NCBI GenBank assembly: GCA_049724395.1
Contig: JAUGWO010000253.1
Coordinates: 1-26,674, forward strand
Origin: Spongospora subterranea f. sp. subterranea
Taxonomy: Eukaryota > Endomyxa: Phytomyxea > Phytomyxea > Plasmodiophorida
Length of the DNA: 26,674 nucleotides
Direction of reading: 5' to 3'
Shown: piece by piece, positions 7,449 to 16,871 of the stretch
Layout: the number at the start of each line of letters is the position of its first letter
Position numbering within the stretch: the first letter of the stretch is position 1
Made by a program: the position numbers and the translations under genes
The notes under the pieces: model-generated
What the model was told of the DNA's origin: nothing
Databases searched by the model: none
What the model saw: only the letters and a program-made list of their open reading frames with translations

Positions 7449-9862
7449 GTTTTTTGATCCATGTCGTATCAGTATTGATAATAGAGGCACACTCGAAGCC
7501 GGGTCTCAATTCGAGACTTTTGAGCAATTAGAGGCGGAAGTCCGGCGTTTTGCCCAACAACGAGGATTCGATTGCGGCGAATCCACCCATAAGATGGACG
7601 ATGCCAGGTCGCAACTGATTTTTGCTAGATCCGCTGTCCAGAGGGGCACTTTTTATTGCACTTCTAAAATCCATGGAAAATGCAGTTTTAAAGTTCCATT
7701 CACCTTCATGTTCGCCCAGCGCCATTATATCATCAAGGATGCCGATGGTTCAAAATTAGATCATAATCATAGCGTCGACGTGATACCTGAAAGTTCAGAT
7801 GTTCTCTTTCGTTTCGAGAGAGATCTATACCCATCGGAAAAGACCTCATGATCACTTGTGGCTGTCATGCAAACGCGCCATTGTTGCGCCGCATCCTTGC
7901 AAAACAATTTCCCGAGAGGCACTACGACAGCCATTTGATTCAGCGTATGATCAAGAAGAGCAAGATAGCTAATTTTGGTTCCGATCCAGACGGCATGAAA
8001 GATTTCTTCGCCTTCGGGACAGATATCTCAAATTCAGGAGGAATTTTCCAGCTGGAGTTCGAAGAAGACCTGCGCATCAACGGTGCCATTGTTCAAACTA
8101 CAGCAATGGAGAAATATTGTCGGTCTTATTCGGATTTCACTCTTCTGGATGGTACCCTCAACATCAGTGTATATTCACTGATTTTGTGGTTTTCTCAAAT
8201 ATTGACTGTTTGGGCAAAACGGTCATAGGTGGTATAGGGTTTGCTCCATCCGAAAATTCTAGGAGCGTGATAAAGGCCTATCAGACTTTTTATCAGTATT
8301 TCACTGGAGCTTCGGTTTTGATGACTGATGGAGCTTCGGCTTTTAAGACAGCTGCTTGTGAACTGCGATTGCGCCATCTGCTCTGCACAAAACATTTTCA
8401 GAAATCTATTCTCCATTGTCACCGTGGAATGAATTCCGAGTTCCGCAATACCTTCATGTGAGATTGCCACTCTCTACTTTGTACTATTTTTGATTCGGAG
8501 GTATCCTTTTTGGATTTTTTTTAACACATTCTATGCGAGGCTTGCTGGTTATGGTGATGCATCTCCGGTTTCTTGATTCCGTTCTGGTCAAGAAGGAGAA
8601 AGTTTGTGCAACCTTCACGTCCAAATGTTTCACTGCAGGACATGTGACGACACAGCGGGCCGAGTCCATCAATGCAAGGATCAAAGAGTCAGCTCTCAAC
8701 AATGCGCATATAGCGAAGTTCAATTTGAATCAGCTAACCAGGCATGTCATTTCGCTGACAAAGGCAAGATTTGTGTTCTTTGCGCGAAATTTAATTGTTG
8801 ATACGCGAGGGTCGCAAACGGAGTCGTTACGTCGGCGATCGATGGAAGGCACAAAACCTCCAGGTCAGCGAATATGAATCCATACTTGTCGGAAACCTTT
8901 GGAGCGTTTCAAAGCGTTGTGACAAATCGGATCCACATTCCGTCACCATATCAACTGGCCATGATGCGTTTCCGCTGTGTAATTGTGCCTATTTTGGCAG
9001 TTGCCAGATTCCGTGTGTTGGAATCTGTGCAGTGTTCCACAAACTAGCGCTGCCTCTTTTCAACATTGCTACCTTAGCTGGACGATGGCATCTGGTTAAC
9101 CACCCATTATACGAGCAAGCCCTGTCTTGCCTTGGGATCGTGCATTCCAACACACCTCCCGCTTCTTCAAGCAGTGGACATCAACCTACTGAGGAAGAGG
9201 TCACTCAAAGGTGTGAGTACCCTCCCAATTTGTGTCCTTATGTTTACCATTATGTAGGTGTCTCGTTGGACCTTTATCAACGAATCACTGTTCCAAGAAC
9301 AAGAGACGTCCGATACAGGATCATTGACGAGAAGTGCCGGGCATTGGCGTCCATCGGTTCATCTCAGGGAGATCACGTGTATAGGCTCACGATCGCGGCA
9401 CTAGCGGATGCACAAGCGGTTGTTGATGCTGCATTGCATGGACCTAGCCCAACCGAGTCACGTGGATTGCTGCCACCACTACACCGAAACCGTTCGAGTG
9501 GCCGTCCTATCGTTGAATCCGGCAACCTCTCTTCTTTGAATCGTCCGTTGCCTTCTAGGCGACCTGTATTTTGCTCCGTCTGTAGCACCGCTGGGCGTTC
9601 CGATAGTCTGGGTCATCGGGCCAATAGCCGCAATTGTCCTCTTTTCCAGGGTCTGTATGACATTTTTTTGACCCTTCTCTTGAATGATTCCGTAGCCAGT
9701 CACATTTCTTCTTGTCTCTCATTTATTTCGTCTCGCTCTTCAGGAACTAGTGTTCCTCGTGAACCTTTCGCCTCCGTTCCTGCTGATGATCTACCCATTT
9801 GCCCACAAATCTCTGATCCAATACTAGCAACTGCATCAGAAATGCCTGGGATTGACAATTAA
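7449..9862 (+). pseudogene. MULE transposase with FAR1-like and SWIM zinc domains
   Basis: The enzyme excises and inserts the MULE. The frame opens at 7449 with no early ATG: F-E-T-F-E-Q-L-E-A-E-V-R-R-F-A-Q-Q-R-G-F, a FAR1/WRKY-GCM1-type start, then C-T-S...C-S-F-K...D-H-N-H-S. The catalytic core has F-T-L-L-D-G-T near 8145 (first Asp), S-V-L-M-T-D-G-A-S-A-F near 8325 (second Asp) and T-T-Q-R-A-E-S-I-N-A-R-I-K near 8660 (Glu). A SWIM finger follows near 8985 (C-N-C-A-Y-F-G-S-C-Q-I-P-C), and near 9580 a CCHC-like C-S-V-C...H...C. The frame shifts near 7830, 8185 and 8800. Between 8458 and 8539 a GTGAGA...GCGAG stretch of 82 nt may be an intron, but splicing it meets a stop, so a further change lies there. 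All three catalytic residues survive. Confidence 0.85.
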
Positions 9863-9940
9863 GGTCTGAATAGCATTTAGTTGTTGTTTTTAGTTAAATT
9901 AAGATCCCTTTTCTTACCGTAAATAGGGTGTCAGGCAGAG

Positions 9941-10120
9941 GTTGTCGACGAAGAAAGCAACCCCACCATTTCCGTATCATCTGAGGATGACAGTAGCTTC
10001 AACTCCTTGTTCGCAAATAGCGAGTCTGAGTATCCCATTGTCGCAAGAGATGGGTCGATTGATGTTGCTGTTCCTGAGCCTAACGGTCAAATCGAACCGG
10101 CGATTGAACCCAGCCTGTAG
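9941..10120 (+). other. Acidic open segment inside the MULE
   Basis: The segment is 59 codons ending at TAG 10118-10120, rich in Asp, Glu and Ser (V-V-D-E-E-S-N-P-T-I-S-V-S-S-E-D-D-S-S). It lies 78 bp after the transposase stop, behind an AT-rich stretch with intron-like ends (for example an acceptor near 9925-9940). It may be a spliced C-terminal tail of the transposase or a separate short exon. No domain is visible. Confidence 0.35.
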
Positions 10121-10849
10121 ACATTGCTTTCCACTTTCTTTATACTTGATGTAAATAATAGTTTGTTCAGTCCTGATATTGGTCCTGGAACAAAAATATT
10201 TTATTGGATTCCAGGCAGGGTTTGCGGTGTCGCCGAGAGTGCGATGTATGCACAGATTCTAACAGTATAATGTTGTTTTACGCATGTTAAAGCCCGAATA
10301 AGTCATTCATTTTATAGGTTTTCGAACCGGAGAGGTACATGGAAACAAACGTCGCGTTTGAGCTTGACTCAGGTCATATACTCTATCTTGATACGGAGGT
10401 ATTGAATCATCCAGTTTTGTAAACTGTCGACGAAACGCTGAAACATATATTTGTAGATACGAGTTGTTGCCACAATTTGTTCCATTGGCATGATTCGAAT
10501 TGACAAATTCGTGTTAACACCTGGCACTGTCCATGGCGTAACCGCAGCTGAAATTTTGGGTGACAACATCAGGCAGCACATCGAAACATTGAAGAATAAC
10601 AATCCTGGTTATGAGGATTTCTTTCGACTGTTAATAATAAAATTGCAAGCGACAGTAATTTTGGTATAATCGTTCTTATTGTAGCTCCTAGTAAATATAC
10701 TTTAGCCCGAAACCTGGATTATCCCTCTTTACGTCTTAATGTATTGCCACAGGTGTTGACCCAAATTTTCTGAGGCGGCTATGCCCTCTGAACAACTTTT
10801 ACGATTGGTAGTGAAGTGGTCAGAAAGTGGTCAAGATCCAATCCTCCCG
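10121..10849. other. MULE interior without a recognisable gene
   Basis: Short open pieces occur on the plus strand, for example M-E-T-N-V-A-F-E-L-D-S-G-H-I-L-Y-L-D near 10350 and V-H-G-V-T-A-A-E-I-L-G-D-N-I-R-Q-H-I-E near 10530, in different frames. They look protein-like and may be decayed exons of a second MULE gene, but I recognise no family. The minus-strand frame at 10369-10602 is probably their shadow. Confidence 0.35.
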
Positions 10850-10918
10850 AAAAGTCTGCCGTCTTCTTCGTCAAATCGCAGGGTTGCGCCACGACTGTGA
10901 GGGGAATAGTACAGTACG
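10850..10918 (-). repeat. MULE right terminal inverted repeat
   Basis: The inverse partner of 7311-7385, with CAGGGTTGCGCCACGACTG at 10879-10897. Similarity fades at both ends, so the boundary is uncertain by several bases. Confidence 0.75.
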
Positions 10919-11012
10919 GGACACCTGTTTCAAATCGATTTTGTAAAAAATGCGTACGCACTTTGTAATATTGCTCGCAGTTTTTATCTGCGCGCAGAAA
11001 ATGACATTAAAA

Positions 11013-11956
11013 TCAATCAAGTTGCGCAATTAGTGATTCTGGTAGACTGCGGTGGCGTTTGTACTTCTTGACGGCGTATTCTGCTTGTCGGACAGAGAGC
11101 CTGTTCCCAGAAGCGTCAACTATTCGGTAAGCGTCCATATATCTCGATAACACTTTCGGGCGAAGCGCCGCATTTGTTCTAGAGGAACCTGCTCCACGCC
11201 TTCGGTACAACAATCTGCAAATCTTTCCAAGAGTACGTGCAGTTGCGTCGAGTGTAACTCTTGGCCGCAGCCCAATACATCTCGATAAAGTTAAACTCAC
11301 AATGAAATTTCGGGTAGAAGTCAACTATTCCGTCATTTTGTTCGACTTTTTCGACGATCCATTCTTTTTGCGCCCGAAAATCCGGTTGTTGCTCAAGAAC
11401 TGATTTGGCTGAGTCTTTTGATAAGTAGTTTTCCCACAAGCCACGTTCTTGCAAAATGGTTCTCAACCCTTTCTGGACTCCCGCATTCGTCTGCATCATC
11501 TGTTCAACTCGTTGTCCCTGTTTCATGAACCATCCTGGACGCTGCAGTTTTACGTTCTTTCCGCCATCATTCAGGTTCAGAACTTTAGCATTTAGAGCGT
11601 CAGGCGGCAATGCTCGGTGGTTCTGGGAGTTATCGAACATTAGCAGCATTTTGCTTTTTGGATGCAAAATTCGGAAATCGGAATTGCTCGTTCTTGGATC
11701 TGTTTGACCAGGTCTTGGTTTGTCCAGAAGCCGTCCGCGTTCTTACCTGGCTTGATGATAACCACAGTTTCAGTAGGAACTAGGGGATTTTCTGCTTGAT
11801 CATTGCCTGTCAGTTTCATCGGTCCATGACATTCACAGATGAACTCCGACACCATAATGACTGAATTAAACAAGATGACTCCCTTTACCCTTGGGTCGAA
11901 TTGGTCGGTTATCCTGATCAAACCAAATCGTGCGTTTTCCCTCATGAGCGCTAAAA
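11013..11956 (-). pseudogene. DDE-superfamily transposase of the long IS630-like eukaryotic type
   Basis: Read on the minus strand, the blocks run from V-L-A-L-M-R-E-N-A-R-F-G-L-I through F-I-C-E-C-H-G-P-M-K-L, V-V-I-I-K-P-G-K-N-A-D-G-F-W-T, M-L-L-M-F-D-N-S-Q-N-H (catalytic Asp), L-N-D-G-G-K-N-V-K-L, L-E-Q-Q-P-D-F-R-A-Q-K-E-W, H-C-E-F-N-F-I-E-M-Y-W (catalytic Glu) and R-Y-M-D-A-Y-R. This set is familiar from transposases in fungi and oomycetes whose fold is IS630/Tc1-like. The frame changes near 11660 and 11200, so it is broken. The N-terminal part stops where the LINE tail begins at 11957, which points to LINE insertion into this gene; I did not find the missing N-terminus on the far side. 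Confidence 0.8.
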
Positions 11957-12207
11957 CCGCTACAAGTAGATTGGGTATCCCAATGAAGGAACATATTAGA
12001 GCAGGTGTATTGACCCCCATAATCTATCATAACGACCACACGATGTGGGACCTGTCCCCACCAGATTACATTGTCTACCGATATCGAGTTCACTGTCAGT
12101 CAGGTCACTCTCCAACGCCATGTGGTCAGACTCAATAAAGACTAATTGTATCTCGATAAACCAGTCTGCTTTTTCAGATTTGCGCAAGATTGTTGTCATT
12201 GCCTTTT
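11957..12207 (-). repeat. 251-bp perfect repeat, copy 1
   Basis: Identical base for base with 18119-18369, same orientation. It covers the last coding part and 3' UTR of the LINE. The flanks differ on both sides. Confidence 0.97.
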
Positions 12208-12530
12208 CATAGCTCGAAATTGCTGTGTTGAACGAGGTTACCGGGAGCGTCTTGTAGAGTCGTCTGCATTTCTTGAGTCGACTTTTACATACTTGGCGTT
12301 GTAATAGTTGATGTTCGATTGTTTCGGGATGAGTGTCGCAGTGTCTGCACTTGTTCGTATCTTCTATTCCAATGTTGTTGAGCTGTTGTCTGCATCTGCA
12401 ATGTCCAGTTGGCGATATGTTAATTGGCATGTGTGGCGTCGATTCACCTGGCAGTTTGCGAAACGGTCTCTATCTGGGTAGTTCGGGGTTCTAATGGAGT
12501 AAAGCGATACTTCTGAAGGCGAATAAAACG
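11957..12530 (-). mobile_element. LINE 3' fragment (end of the reverse-transcriptase ORF)
   Basis: On the minus strand this encodes P-T-G-H-C-R-C-R-Q-Q-L-N-N-I-G-I-E-D, then C-R-H-C-D-T-H-P-E-T-I-E-H-Q-L-L, the zinc-finger-like end of many LINE ORF2 proteins (C-x2-C-x7-H-type), then about 85 residues ending L-W-G-S-I-H-L-L-stop near 11996, and about 40 nt of 3' UTR. The 5' limit is uncertain; coding similarity fades upstream of about 12530. The element is therefore strongly 5'-truncated, as usual for LINEs. Its 3' end interrupts the DDE transposase at 11956. Confidence 0.65.
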
Positions 12531-13127
12531 GATTAACCTCGTCAATTATCACCATCGGAACCCTTTCTAGAACTAAGATGGAAGGGTTTCTTAAATGAAA
12601 CAAGATTATACAGGATAACTACTGTATCCGCCATTATTCGCTCTCATAAACAGATTGAACCAAACATGGCAGGTTGAGTGTCCCTCTTTCCTACGACATT
12701 GGCTTCGATAAGAAGCGAACACGTTATGGAGCAGGTGGTAGAATCAAATCCAGAACTTAATCATAACAAGAAAGTTGATGATGTTGGAGAGGATAATCGG
12801 GTTTCTGAGCCGTGCTGGTGTATGACACATAGACCTGTTCGTATCATCTTTTACTCTGAACTCATCCTTCCCCGCTAGCGGACAGCGCTTCCCTGTTGCG
12901 CCATCCATTCCTCCAATGCGTGTCCTCAACTTGTTGGGATTGCTGATTGTGGCGACCAGACCGTCTCGATCTGTCACAACCGAACCTTGTCATGATTGTG
13001 GCGAACCGCTTGGCTCAGGTCAGGCCAATGACGCCACAACAATCGCCTCCTCGACTTTCTCGGTATGCATGGCGGAATGTCGCTTTAAAAAATTGCCAAA
13101 TCCCGAGTTTGGTCCTTGTAGGACACC
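12531..13127. other. Unassigned stretch before the duplicated-exon gene
   Basis: Open plus-strand pieces exist (12678-12878, and two overlapping frames at 12916-13224) without recognised domains. Some may be upstream exons of the gene at 13128. For example Q-P-N-L-V-M-I-V-A-N-R-L-A-Q-V-R-P-M-T-P near 12980 looks protein-like, and a TTGTAG acceptor-like site ends at 13122. I cannot fix a model. Confidence 0.3.
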
Positions 13128-14491
13128 ATGTCGCCATCGCAGGAGTTGGCGATGCGCCATGACAAGACCCGAGGTTCACCTTATCCAGTACTGGAATGTT
13201 CGAGATTGGAGTCGAAATTGCTGAAAGGCAATTCCTTGTTGGCGATTTGTGTGTCCAATATCAATCGTGTCGACCAGTTTGGTGAAAGATCTTCGATGAA
13301 TGTAGTCGTTCAGTTCATCATCATATAGAAATTCGGCTTGTTAAGTGCGTTTTAGGAATGGCACTCGAGCCCAAGTTCGAACATTGACTCGTCCCATATC
13401 AGTATCGATTCTCAACACTTGAGCCGACAGGGCGAGAACCTCCATGGCCTTATCGATCTAAATCGAATTCCTATCGATTCGGAAATGTCGCCGTCAAAAG
13501 ACATTCCCGAGAATCTCGTGCCCGATAACAGAAACGCCCACCGGTTTGGTGAAAGTTCTTCGATGAATGTAATCGTTCAGGTCATCTTCATTTAGAGATT
13601 CGCCTTGTTAAGTGCGTTTTTAGGAATGGCACTCGAGCCCAAGTTCGAACATTGACTCGTCCCATATCAGTATCGATTCTCAACAGTTGAGCCAACAGCA
13701 AGAGAGCCTCGATTGCCTTATCGACCTAAATCGAATTCCTATCGATTCGGAAATGTTGCCGTCAAAAGACTTTACCGAGAATCTCGTGCCGGATAACAGA
13801 AACGCCCACCAGTTTGGTGAAAGTTCTTCCAAAAATTTAGCCGTTCAGTTCAAGTCCAAATTGTGTTTCGGTTTGCTAATTAGTTCGTCTTAGGATTGGA
13901 ACCCGAGCACGAGTTCAACCCGTGATGCATCCCGAATCAGTATTAATGGTCTACAGTTAATTGAAAGCGTAGAGTGCCAAACTTTCGATTGCCGCATCGA
14001 AAATACTATTAATTCCAAAACCCAGCCTGTTGACGTTCGTGAGAATTTCGTGCCAGTAAGGGATTGCCGAGAATCGTGATCACCAATATCTCATTATGGC
14101 GTCCTAGGAACCATTTCCGGAGCAGACTCAAAAAAAAATTCGGTTTCGTACTGGGAAGTACTTGGTGGGATTGAGAATGCTCTGTCGACGCCTAAACTGG
14201 GACCTGGATGAGGTCAAAGACTATCATAGCCTATGTGTGTTTCTGGTCAGAACTCTGGTTCCCCGCTCTGTCTGGGGGTTTTTACGATCACAAACGGTAT
14301 CGTCTGCTTAGGGAAAGGAGACGAATCCAGAACAGGTCGAGTTTCACAACAGTGTCGCCATGACGGAACACATCATGAACTACTGTTGGTCGGAAAGTCG
14401 GGACGGGATACCGTTGAGGTCGGACAAAACAACATCGATGTTCCTGGAAATAGGCTCATTGCCAAGGCAACCAACACCCTGGAAAAACTGA
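13128..14491 (+). CDS. Putative multi-exon gene with tandemly duplicated exons, unrecognised
   Basis: Model: exon 1 13128-13301 (58 codons, ATG start), exon 2 13356-13568 and exon 3 13624-13836 (71 codons each), exon 4 13894-14055 (54), exon 5 14108-14257 (50), exon 6 14312-14491 (59 plus TGA). All exons are phase 0. Introns are 54, 55, 57, 52 and 54 nt, ending TAG, with donors GTAGTC, GTAATC, TTAGCC (non-GT, the weak point), GTAAGG and GTTCCC. Exons 2 and 3 are about 90% alike and encode a hydrophilic peptide with L-I-D-L-N-R-I-P-I-D-S-E-M and N-L-V-P-D-N-R-N-A-H. Exon 4 is a diverged third copy, open in the same frame (S-I-N-G-L-Q-L-I-E; R-E-N-F-V-P). Exons 5-6 look globular (L-V-G-L-R-M-L-C-R-R-L-N-W-D-L; V-A-M-T-E-H-I-M-N-Y-C-W). 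I know no family; host gene or element gene is open. The non-GT donor of exon 3 could mean decay. Confidence 0.45.
13281..14055 (+). repeat. Tandem duplication, ~268-bp period, three units
   Basis: Units begin GGTGAAAG at 13281, 13548 and 13816 (periods 267 and 268). The first two are very similar over their full length. The third is clearly diverged but alignable until about 14055. Each unit is an exon plus a short intron in the gene model above; the 1-bp length difference falls within the intron. Confidence 0.9.
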
Positions 14492-15540
14492 TCCTAATTT
14501 CGAATTTTGTTTTGAAACTGGTCTCTTGCAGAAGATCGCTCTGCAGTATTAGTCATAAGGTGATTATTTTTCTCAAGGACATCTGTATCCCCGTCCTTCA
14601 ATGTCTTGTGAAATGTTGTGGCAAAGACATGGACCTGTTCCAGACACGTTGGGGAACGCGTTTCATCCACCGTAGTTTTGGATTAAATGCTGCCCAGGTC
14701 GTGGATCAAATCATAACACCTGCGGTTACCAGAGGACGAAAATCGTCAGAAACCCTGACAACAGGTTTTCATTCGGCTTTTTTTAAAAAAACTGATTAAC
14801 CTTTGTGCTTTCAGAGACAAAAAATCCGGTTTATCGGAACTCAATGCTCTTGTTGCTGCGGTTTCAATGTCAAACACCGCAGAAGAAAAACTCAAACTGT
14901 GTTGTTTGTTCAACGAGAAATACCAATCAAGTCGCCCAGTGGCTCATCAGGGTCTGCGACAATATTATAACCAGTCTTCCGAAACCCATCTGGGGGTGCT
15001 TTATTCATCACTGTGGCCAAAATCCCAATGAATGGATTCGAAAATGGGGCCCTGAATTCGCACATATTGAATTCAGAAAGCGGAAATGTCAGGGCTTCGA
15101 GGCCCTTCAATGCGGATCGAGCAACCCACCATTTGATATTCCATCAAGACGTACTCTTCCGGGTAAATCAACCCGAGACCTCCTCCCAGCGCTTTCCGAA
15201 ATTCTCGAGCAGTATGATCAGTTCGTGATTAGCGAAGACAGCATCACAACGATCGCCTCACCCCAATTTAACCTGTTTGATCAGAAAAATCCGTCCTGTT
15301 TACAATTGTTTACATCGTCATTGCGGTGGAAGTGTTGAGGAATTTATTCGGAGATGGGGAGAATCAGTATACTACACCAGTTTCAGTCGCGATTGCTGTC
15401 CTGGAACAGGCACAACAAAATCGGATATCACTTGTCAATGTGTTGTTCGGTCATCAAAATGTTTATAGAAGGGTTGACCCTCCCAATCACTACAAACAAT
15501 TGTGGTAGATTAAGTCAAATAAATTTGATGGGCTTATCAG
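14492..15540 (+). other. Open segments with a repeated Cys-Gly...Arg-Trp-Gly motif
   Basis: Three protein-like segments share C-x4-C-G-x5-[EDLW]-[FW]-x2-[RK]-W-G: C-L-V-K-C-C-G-K-D-M-D-L-F-Q-T-R-W-G (14600-14660), C-F-I-H-H-C-G-Q-N-P-N-E-W-I-R-K-W-G (14997-15050) and C-L-H-R-H-C-G-G-S-V-E-E-F-I-R-R-W-G (15301-15356). They lie in two reading frames and could be exons of one gene, possibly a continuation of 13128-14491. Good acceptor-like sites exist (CTTGCAG at 14533, a CTGATTAAC...TTTCAG at 14814). Other frames here are also long (for example L-S-E-L-N-A-L-V-A-A-V-S-M-S-N near 14840 and V-A-I-A-V-L-E-Q-A-Q-Q-N-R near 15390), so the frame choice is uncertain. I recognise no family. Confidence 0.35.
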
Positions 15541-15755
15541 GGTAGTCTCACAATGGGTTATACCATTATTCTCTTGTATTCATATCAACGTTTTCTGGGT
15601 ATAATTCCATTGGATTCTGGTCAACATTGGCCCAGTATGTGGATTCACAACACCTTCATCCGCTATGGATAGGCAATTCACGTCGATTGATATCAAATGG
15701 ATTTTGGAATGTATCGGATATCGTATTAGTATAGAAAGGTTTGAGGGTTGATCTA
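15541..15755. other. No recognisable gene
   Basis: AT-rich sequence with only short open pieces. I see no domain. It leads into the leader-like repeat at 15756. Confidence 0.3.
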
Positions 15756-15878
15756 TTGGTTGAGTAATCCTGTGATACTCCCTGGATTCCCTTGATCCTC
15801 TTGACCGCTACATGTGTTCCTGGTGGGCTATCTGTTGCCCTCACTGACCTTAACACCGTTCCCTTATCCGAATAACAT
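15756..15878 (+). repeat. Leader-like dispersed repeat, copy 1
   Basis: Begins TTGGTTGAGTAATCCTGTG and includes CTCTTGACCGCTACATGTG and GGTGGGCTATCTGTTGCCCT. It matches 17479-17602 along its length with scattered differences, and 18071-18126 in part. Its position next to gypsy fragments suggests LTR or leader sequence. Confidence 0.8.
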
Positions 15879-16089
15879 GATCTTCCCTTATCGCCCAACT
15901 CGATGACCCCATAATGGATCGCTCCCGGGGGACATCAACACGATCTTTAGGTGTCGTACGGGTCACGTCGGCCATTTCTTAATTGTTCTTCCTCCTCCTT
16001 TGTTCTTCTCAAATGCCTATCTGCCACCATTTTTCTTCCTACTCTTTGTGTCTAAACGTTTGGCATTGTCGGCCTGAAACCAAATTTGC
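15879..16089. other. No recognisable gene
   Basis: Pyrimidine-rich on the plus strand around 15980-16060 and without a convincing frame. It may be untranslated or decayed gypsy sequence between the leader-like repeat and the polymerase remnant. Confidence 0.3.
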
Positions 16090-16710
16090 CATCACATGGT
16101 CCGGTGTCGGTGGACAACAGTGGCGATGCTGTTTCTGATGCAATTTGTTAGGAACTGTGCCCGAGATACACGATTACCAACTGATCTAGAAGGTTACATC
16201 TTTGCTATAAGATCTAAGTTCGAGAACATGCACCGCAAAGTCCTTTTAGTTCGTACCGGCAATCGGGAATCGATAAAGCCGACATCGACGTGCCCCTGTT
16301 GCTAACTTTCAAGTTGGTGACAACGTGCTGTATTCTGTCATCAAAGGTGCTACAGGTGAAAATCTATCTTCAATCTGGAGAGGTCCTTCCAGGATAATTG
16401 AAATCATAACGGAATCATGGTCAAACTAGAAAGCCTGGTTATGACAATAGTGTTCGAAGTCCATTCCCAGAGAGTGCGATATTATTTGTGATGGTTCGTT
16501 GGATGTAACTTCCGATTTAGTCGACCAAATTGCCGGTGATGATCAAGGATACGAAGTCGAAGAAATTCGCGACGCAGCTGAGCTTGAACAAGCAAACTTG
16601 GTGGCGAGGCTGATAAGAGTCGGCCATGGGAGCCTATCCAGAATATACTGAATGAGTGTCCAATACACTTCCACCGTTTATTGAGGCGTTCAAAATTCCT
16701 TCAGTGATGA
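16090..16710 (+). mobile_element. Gypsy Pol C-terminal remnant (integrase tail and chromodomain-like end)
   Basis: The plus strand carries the end of a gypsy polymerase: F-E-N-M-H-R-K-V near 16230, then [14 protein letters not shown] near 16350 (integrase C-terminal barrel wording), then Y-E-V-E-E-I-R-D-A-A-E-L-E-Q near 16550 and P-I-Q-N-I-L-N-E-C-P near 16635, as at the chromodomain-like end of oomycete-type gypsy integrases. It is a broken fossil with several breaks and no LTR that I can delimit. Confidence 0.65.
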
Positions 16711-16871
16711 GTCTAACTTTCACATTGAACGAGGGGAATGTAGTGCCGCAGCGTCAACGCTGAGAAGTTTCGGATCGCAGGATACGTTCCTGTTTTTCAA
16801 TCACTTTTTCTTACAAATGGACTCCAGTACCGAGGCGTTCCTGACGATAGAGTACTTTTGGCCAAAAAACA

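Larger units (their letters stand above)
7311..10920 (+). mobile_element. Mutator-like DNA transposon (MULE) with terminal inverted repeats
   Basis: The ends are inverted copies of one another: 7311-7385 and 10850-10918 (read in reverse) share ATTCCCCT, CAGTCGTGGCGCAACCCTG and an AAGAAGAC...ACTTTT block. The element is about 3.6 kb long. Inside are a transposase with a FAR1-like N-terminal zinc domain, a MULE DDE core and a SWIM finger (7449-9862), an acidic open segment (9941-10120), and about 700 bp with short open pieces. I could not find a clear 8-9 bp target-site duplication. The transposase has several frameshifts, so the copy is probably non-autonomous now. Confidence 0.8.

Noticed and set aside
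8458-8539. Clean 82-nt intron in the MULE transposase
   Set aside because: Joining at these sites meets a stop eleven codons on, so at best an intron plus a frame change; left as uncertain.
10369-10602. Minus-strand frame of 77 codons as a gene
   Set aside because: The plus strand of the same DNA is more protein-like, and no domain is recognisable in either.
13281-14055. The 268-bp tandem units as one continuous repeat protein without introns
   Set aside because: Each unit has in-frame stops between the open parts and the period is not a multiple of three in the second unit; only the exon-intron model keeps the frame.
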